From an uncultured Thalassospira sp. (GTDB lineage: Bacteria; Pseudomonadota; Alphaproteobacteria; Rhodospirillales_A; Thalassospiraceae): a stretch of DNA of 21,577 nt. Location of the stretch: positions 1-21,577 of the forward strand of contig CAMPHD010000011.1 of assembly GCA_946885765.1 (NCBI GenBank). The letters are read 5' to 3'. Both the position numbers and the translations under genes were made by a program. The notes beneath the pieces are model-generated. The model ran no database searches. It saw nothing but the letters and a program-made list of their open reading frames with translations, and had not been told where the DNA came from. This document shows, one piece after another, positions 17,184 through 21,577 of the stretch; position 1 is the stretch's first letter, and each line of letters begins with the position of its first letter.

Positions 17184-17357
17184 CACGCCCCCCAAAAGCG
17201 CTAATGAGCCAACGAGTCGCCAACATCGTTTTGAAATGCGGCAACTCCGTGATCAAACATTATGGGAAAATGATTCGATCCGGGATGCCCCGGCATACGG
17301 CTTTGGGCGATTGATTGGCAAATGACTTACACGTGATTTGAAGTGCGATTTCACCGG

Positions 17358-17981
17358 CTATTTCTTCTGTCCCGGTTGCCTGCGTGAATGAACATCCCCC
17401 GAAATACGACGTCCAAGCCGGGTCAGCACTTCGCGCAGATGCGGGTCTTCGATTTTGGCTATATCAACTTCGCTGGTTTCGCGGATCGGGCCTTCGGGTA
17501 CATTTTCCGGCCGTTTGACCTTGCGTTCGGGGCGGGAAATATCGCCCTGCATCATCTTGATGCGTTCCACTGCCCGATACCCAAAATAGGTATTCACCCG
17601 GTCGATGATCTGCGGCATGCGGTGCTGCAATTCAATCGCTACCGGCCCCGTCACCCGGATCACAAGCGTCCCGCCCCCGGCATTTTCCCCGCGTGGCGGG
17701 TTGTATTTGACCGGCATGGTGAATTGTTCAAGATCGCGACCGACAATTTCCGCCCAGTGCAAAATGATTTCGGCCTGAAAGAAACCGCGTTTGCGCACCA
17801 GCGGACGCGTCAGATTGCCGACCATCGCCGCGATATTGCGCAACCCCATGCGGCGTTCCGAACTGCCCATCGGGGTAATCTTTTGCTTCTTTTTGACTGC
17901 ATTTTTTGCCGCAACCATATCGGCACGTTGATCTGGCGTGCTATGTGTCGGCGTATCGGTCATATCTTTTTGCTTGCTCAC
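17358..17981 (-). CDS. DUF721 / DciA-family protein
   Basis: The protein has 207 residues. A basic N-terminal tail precedes the DUF721 core at about 45-140, with RPLVRKRGFFQAEIILHWAE, then IVGRDLEQFTMPVKY and TLVIRVTGPVAIELQHRMPQ. A charged, probably disordered C-terminal tail follows. DUF721 defines DciA, which helps load the replicative helicase DnaB in bacteria that lack DnaC. GTG at 17981 is chosen as the start, but the ATG at 17963 (residue 7) is equally plausible because neither has a strong ribosome site. It is divergent from mutY by 80 bp and upstream of the DsbA-like gene and smc. The 233-bp gap to the DsbA-like gene contains that gene's own promoter. Confidence 0.88.
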   Translation of the reverse strand: MSKQKDMTDTPTHSTPDQRADMVAAKNAVKKKQKITPMGSSERRMGLRNIAAMVGNLTRPLVRKRGFFQAEIILHWAEIVGRDLEQFTMPVKYNPPRGENAGGGTLVIRVTGPVAIELQHRMPQIIDRVNTYFGYRAVERIKMMQGDISRPERKVKRPENVPEGPIRETSEVDIAKIEDPHLREVLTRLGRRISGDVHSRRQPGQKK

Positions 17982-18061
17982 GCCCGCTTCTTTCGTAGGG
18001 TCTACTAAGAACCTAAAAGTAATTACCCGTTTTCATCCCCGCAACATAACACGGGAACGCC

Positions 18062-19132
18062 GTGCATTTCACCAATGACGAAATCCATCACCTCGGCCGG
18101 TCCATGCTGGACTGGTACGACCGTCACCATCGCACCCTTCCATGGCGTGCCGAACCGGGCGACGCACAGGACCCTTATCGCGTTTGGCTAAGCGAAATCA
18201 TGCTGCAACAGACCACCGTGATCACGGTCGGTCCTTACTTTGCCGCCTTCCTGCAACGCTGGCCGACCGTAACCGACCTTGCCAATGCCGAACTCGATGA
18301 AGTTCTGCATGCCTGGCAGGGTCTGGGATATTACGCACGTGCGCGTAACCTGCATAAATGTGCCAAGGTTGTTGCCGATGAATATGGCGGCAGGTTCCCT
18401 GATACAGAAGAAGGCCTTCTAAAGCTGCCCGGCATCGGTCCCTATACCGCCGCCGCCGTTGCAGCCATCGCCTTTAATCGCCATTCAAGCCCCGTCGATG
18501 GCAATATCGAACGAGTCATTTCCCGTCTATTTGCGCTTGAAACCCCGTTGCCCGACGTCAAACCCGAAATCAAGGAAAAGTCGGCTGCCCTGACCCCGTC
18601 CGACCGACCGGGTGACTACGCGCAGGCACTGATGGATTTGGGAGCAACCATCTGCACGCCACGCAATCTGGCCTGCGGAATTTGTCCATGGCAGGCTTCC
18701 TGCGAGGGCCGCAAATCGGGCATCGCCCCGGAACTACCGAAAAAACGCAAGAAACCCGCCAAACCGACCCGGGTCGGATATGCCTTCTGGATACGGCGCG
18801 ATGACGGCCAGATCCTTGTCCGGCGTCGACCAGAAAAGGGGTTGCTGGGCGGACTTTACGAAGTCCCCGGCAGTGACTGGCGCGCAATTGATGCCCCGGA
18901 CGATGTGATGCTGTCCGAAGCCCCGATCAAAGCCAGCTGGACCGAACTGGATGGCACAGTCGGCCACACCTTCACCCATTTCCATCTTGATGTAACCATA
19001 CTCGCAACCAAGATCGCCGCCAGCGACGCCGAAAAACTTGATGGCCGCTGGACCACGATTGACGGGCTATCGGAATTTGCCTTGCCGACAGTGATGAAAA
19101 AAATCGTGCGTCACGCTCTGAAATATCGCTGA
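18062..19132 (+). CDS. mutY: A/G-specific adenine DNA glycosylase MutY
   Basis: The protein has 356 residues. The HhH-GPD glycosylase domain has the catalytic glutamate E45 (SEIMLQQTTV), the helix-hairpin-helix LPGIGPYTA (122-130) and the catalytic aspartate D146 (VDGNIERV). The iron-sulfur cluster cysteines C198, C205, C208 and C214 have the C-X6-C-X2-C-X5-C spacing. The C-terminal NUDIX-like domain (about 235-350) recognises 8-oxoguanine. MutY removes adenine mispaired with 8-oxoG. The GTG at 18062 is the annotated start; the first strongly conserved residues begin near residue 15, so a later start at ATG 18104 cannot be fully excluded. An intrinsic terminator follows 32 bp after the stop. 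Confidence 0.96.
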   Translation: MHFTNDEIHHLGRSMLDWYDRHHRTLPWRAEPGDAQDPYRVWLSEIMLQQTTVITVGPYFAAFLQRWPTVTDLANAELDEVLHAWQGLGYYARARNLHKCAKVVADEYGGRFPDTEEGLLKLPGIGPYTAAAVAAIAFNRHSSPVDGNIERVISRLFALETPLPDVKPEIKEKSAALTPSDRPGDYAQALMDLGATICTPRNLACGICPWQASCEGRKSGIAPELPKKRKKPAKPTRVGYAFWIRRDDGQILVRRRPEKGLLGGLYEVPGSDWRAIDAPDDVMLSEAPIKASWTELDGTVGHTFTHFHLDVTILATKIAASDAEKLDGRWTTIDGLSEFALPTVMKKIVRHALKYR

Positions 19133-19164
19133 CCACCAAGGCTTCAACCTATCCATCAAAATAC

Positions 19165-19198
19165 AAAAGGCCCGCTGCCATTCTGGCGCGGGCCTTTT
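19165..19198. terminator. bidirectional intrinsic terminator after mutY
   Basis: An 11-bp stem, AAAAGGCCCGC (19165-19175) and GCGGGCCTTTT (19188-19198), continues after a single bulged T into an inner GCCA/TGGC stem with a 3-base loop. It ends in a T-run in both directions. It lies between the convergent mutY and the small gene at 19218-19439. Confidence 0.92.
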
Positions 19199-19217
19199 AA
19201 ATTCTGTATTCGACCAA

Positions 19218-19439
19218 TCAGGCGTAGATATCAATGACCTGTCCACGGCCCGTGCTGCTGGGCTGGGCCGATTGTTGCGATGTTTCGGTTTCTGCCACCT
19301 GATCGACCCGTTGGGTCGGCGGTGATTGAAGATCGTTACCACCTGTTTCGGCGATCGGCGCAGTTGCCTGCTGGATCTGGACCGGGTTCGGTGCGTAAGC
19401 GGCACTACCTGTTGCGCCAACCTGCATGGGGCTCTCCAT
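19218..19439 (-). CDS. small protein of unknown function (73 residues)
   Basis: I do not recognise this protein. It is rich in Gln, Pro, Ala, Thr and Ser, has no membrane segment, signal peptide or cysteine, and is probably disordered. Its C terminus ends GRGQVIDIYA, a compact tail that looks more constrained than the rest. Support for a real gene: AAGGA about 5 bp before the ATG, a terminator 20 bp after the stop, and another terminator upstream that isolates it from ccrM. No long frame competes for the same stretch. It could be monocistronic from a promoter in the 56 bp behind it, but I see no clear -35/-10. The alternative is a spurious frame in a spacer. Confidence 0.6.
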   Translation of the reverse strand: MESPMQVGATGSAAYAPNPVQIQQATAPIAETGGNDLQSPPTQRVDQVAETETSQQSAQPSSTGRGQVIDIYA

Positions 19440-19497
19440 CTATCCTTACGGATAATTCCAAGACCCAAGATATAGCAAGAATTGCCGCCAAATGCAA

Positions 19498-19530
19498 AAG
19501 GCCGGAAGGTTTTCCAACCATCCCGGCCTT
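19498..19530 (-). terminator. intrinsic terminator of ccrM
   Basis: Arms AAGGCCGG (19498-19505) and CCGGCCTT (19523-19530) enclose an inner GGTT/AACC stem. On the minus strand the right arm continues as TTTTGCATTT, a usable U-run. It lies 40 bp after the ccrM stop and before the small gene. Confidence 0.85.
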
Positions 19531-19569
19531 CTGGTTCATGTCTGCTTTTGCATGCTGCGCTGCAACAAA

Positions 19570-20709
<1,140 letters not shown>

Positions 20710-20722
20710 TCACCGCAAAAAG

Positions 20723-20752
20723 TTAATAGACTCCGAAAATTTCCAAGGAGTC
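20723..20752 (-). promoter_or_regulatory. ccrM control region: inverted repeat of two GANTC sites beside a -10-like element
   Basis: GACTCC (20729-20734) and GGAGTC (20747-20752) are perfect inverted copies with 12 bases between, and each contains a CcrM target. On the minus strand the inner site abuts TATTAA (20728-20723), a 4 of 6 match to a -10. The outer site then falls in the -35 zone, where no good -35 exists. That is the arrangement of methylation-sensitive GcrA-type promoters. The bases are seen; the promoter role is inferred. Confidence 0.55.
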
Positions 20753-20779
20753 GCGACAGTTTCAAAGTAATTTCAGCCG

Positions 20780-20794
20780 TTTAGACAATCTTAA
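20780..20794. promoter_or_regulatory. CtrA-like box upstream of ccrM
   Basis: TTTA-N7-TTAA matches 7 of 8 bases of the CtrA full site TTAA-N7-TTAA. It lies about 55-70 bp upstream of the -10-like element of ccrM. CtrA activates ccrM in Caulobacter through such a site. One near-match can occur by chance, so support comes mainly from position. Confidence 0.4.
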
Positions 20795-20980
20795 CCGGTT
20801 CCGCCCAAAAACAGGAAGATTTTCGTCCCGGACAGCAGCAGCCCAAAACCCCGCATATCTTCATCGGACTCCGTGATTTCATTCTGGCCTGACCGGCAAT
20901 TGCACAGCCGGATTTGGTATGTGAACTCGCAGACAGACAATACGAACATCCGTATATCCCCGTAGTCCAATACATCCTGA

Positions 20981-21001
20981 TGTAAATTGCGTTACAGCAA
21001 T
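20981..21001. promoter_or_regulatory. overlapping dyads, possible operator of the BMP gene
   Basis: Two perfect 5-bp inverted repeats overlap: TGTAA-N6-TTACA (20981-20996) and ATTGC-N6-GCAAT (20986-21001). They share bases, so one protein family could read only one of them, or two could compete. They lie 135-155 bp upstream of the BMP start. Short arms make chance possible. Confidence 0.3.
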
Positions 21002-21028
21002 CTAGCGGAAAACGGCAATTTGACCATT

Positions 21029-21059
21029 TGGACAACTCTGTATTTGCCCTTCTTATGAT
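21029..21059 (+). promoter_or_regulatory. weak promoter candidate for the BMP gene
   Basis: TGGACA (21029-21034, 5 of 6 for a -35) and TATGAT (21054-21059, 5 of 6 for a -10) are separated by 19 bp, longer than the optimum. The leader would be about 70 bp. It is the best pair I found, but not convincing alone. Confidence 0.3.
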
Positions 21060-21135
21060 CATGTATACAATCTGCATATCAAATACGCAGAAAAGTAGAA
21101 TTTCCAAGATTGGCAATAACCTGCAGGGGGACATC

Positions 21136-21577
21136 ATGAAGTCTGGCACTTTCCGTCTTTCCCGTCGCGCAATGCTGTCGGCCATGGCCGCAGCAGCCGC
21201 GGTGGTATCTTTTGGCCTTGGCGCTCCGGCACCGGCAATGGCCGCCGACCCGATCAAGGTTTCGGCGATTTACACCGTTCCGGTCGAACAGCAATGGGTT
21301 TCTCGTATCCACAAGGCATTGAATGCCGCCCAAGAACGCGGCGACATCACCTATGAATTTTCTGAAAACGTCGCCAATACCGACTATGAACGCGTGATGC
21401 GTGAGTATGCCGAAAATGGCTCGGCCCTTATTCTGGGCGAGGTTTTCGGTGTCGAACGCGCCGCCCGCAAGGTTGCCGCCGATTATCCCGAAACCGCGTT
21501 TCTGATGGGTTCCAGCTTCGGCCCCGAAGGCGACAATTTCTCGGTCTTTGACAACTACATCCATGAACCAAGCTATC
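21136..21577 (+). CDS. BMP-family ABC transporter substrate-binding protein, 3' end outside the window
   Basis: The frame runs open from ATG 21136 to the window end (147 residues). The start is set by AGGGGG (21125-21130), 5 bp upstream. The signal peptide has a Tat-like twin-arginine motif, LSRRAML (R10, R11), then a hydrophobic Ala-rich stretch and cleavage near AMA at 34-36. The mature part (DPIKVSAIYTVPVEQQWVSR, then HKALNAAQERGDITYEF and LILGEVFGVERAARKVAADY) fits the BMP/PnrA/Med fold. That family binds nucleosides, purines or related ligands for ABC importers. Permease and ATPase genes would be expected downstream, outside the window. The ligand cannot be assigned from this fragment. 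Confidence 0.88.
   Translation, partial: MKSGTFRLSRRAMLSAMAAAAAVVSFGLGAPAPAMAADPIKVSAIYTVPVEQQWVSRIHKALNAAQERGDITYEFSENVANTDYERVMREYAENGSALILGEVFGVERAARKVAADYPETAFLMGSSFGPEGDNFSVFDNYIHEPSY

Noticed and set aside
18019..18026. 8-bp palindrome GTAATTAC between the DUF721 gene and mutY
   Set aside because: It is too short and A/T-simple to separate from chance; no second copy or spaced half-site nearby.
20781..21257. 158-residue minus-strand frame in the ccrM/BMP intergenic region
   Set aside because: It overlaps the start of the BMP gene antisense, crosses the promoter region, and shows no domain.
21079..21564. 161-residue minus-strand frame at the window end
   Set aside because: It is antisense to the BMP gene, which has a Tat-like signal, a ribosome site and family sequence.

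Overview
The window looks like chromosomal DNA of an alphaproteobacterium, most likely a marine Rhodospirillales member of the Thalassospira type. The genus is an inference from protein flavour, not from a search. The class-level evidence is an F0 operon carrying both b and b' subunits without the F1 genes, a CcrM-type adenine methyltransferase with clear depletion of its GANTC target, and the gene order mutY / DUF721 / DsbA-like / smc. The window is ordinary, densely packed core genome. I found no insertion sequence, phage, CRISPR array, tRNA or rRNA.

Layout. Bases 1-6414 (+) hold four tightly packed genes: a 5'-truncated MoxR AAA+ ATPase, a DUF58 protein, a BatA/DUF4159 membrane protein, and a membrane protein with a VWA-like and a glutamine-amidotransferase-like domain. 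They end tail to tail, two bases from a LysR regulator (6417-7349, -). That regulator is divergent from a glutathionyl-hydroquinone reductase (7517-8482, +), with a good LysR-type box between them. A bidirectional terminator (8530-8560) separates this from the F0 operon atpI-atpB-atpE-atpF'-atpF (11048 down to 8583, -). The operon has a CRP/FNR-like palindrome upstream and a strong hairpin between the c and b' genes. Next on the minus strand come a SAM-dependent methyltransferase (11484-12827), smc (12919-16452), a DsbA-like secreted thioredoxin (16528-17124) and a DciA/DUF721 protein (17358-17981). mutY (18062-19132, +) diverges from them. After mutY come a small unrecognised gene (19218-19439, -) and ccrM (19570-20670, -), both bounded by intrinsic terminators. 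A 3'-truncated BMP-family ABC transporter binding protein with a Tat-like signal starts at 21136 (+).

How the genes fit together. The first block is probably a MoxR-driven envelope system. The middle is half of the ATP synthase, whose F1 part must lie elsewhere. The right part concerns chromosome maintenance: SMC (segregation), DciA (helicase loading), MutY (oxidative base repair) and CcrM (cell-cycle methylation). The most interesting signals are regulatory. GANTC sites are about four times rarer than chance, yet cluster in two intergenic regions. One of these sits in the likely -35 element of the DsbA-like gene. Two more form a perfect inverted repeat just upstream of ccrM, next to a CtrA-like box. 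I found no convincing new multi-gene defence or mobile system.
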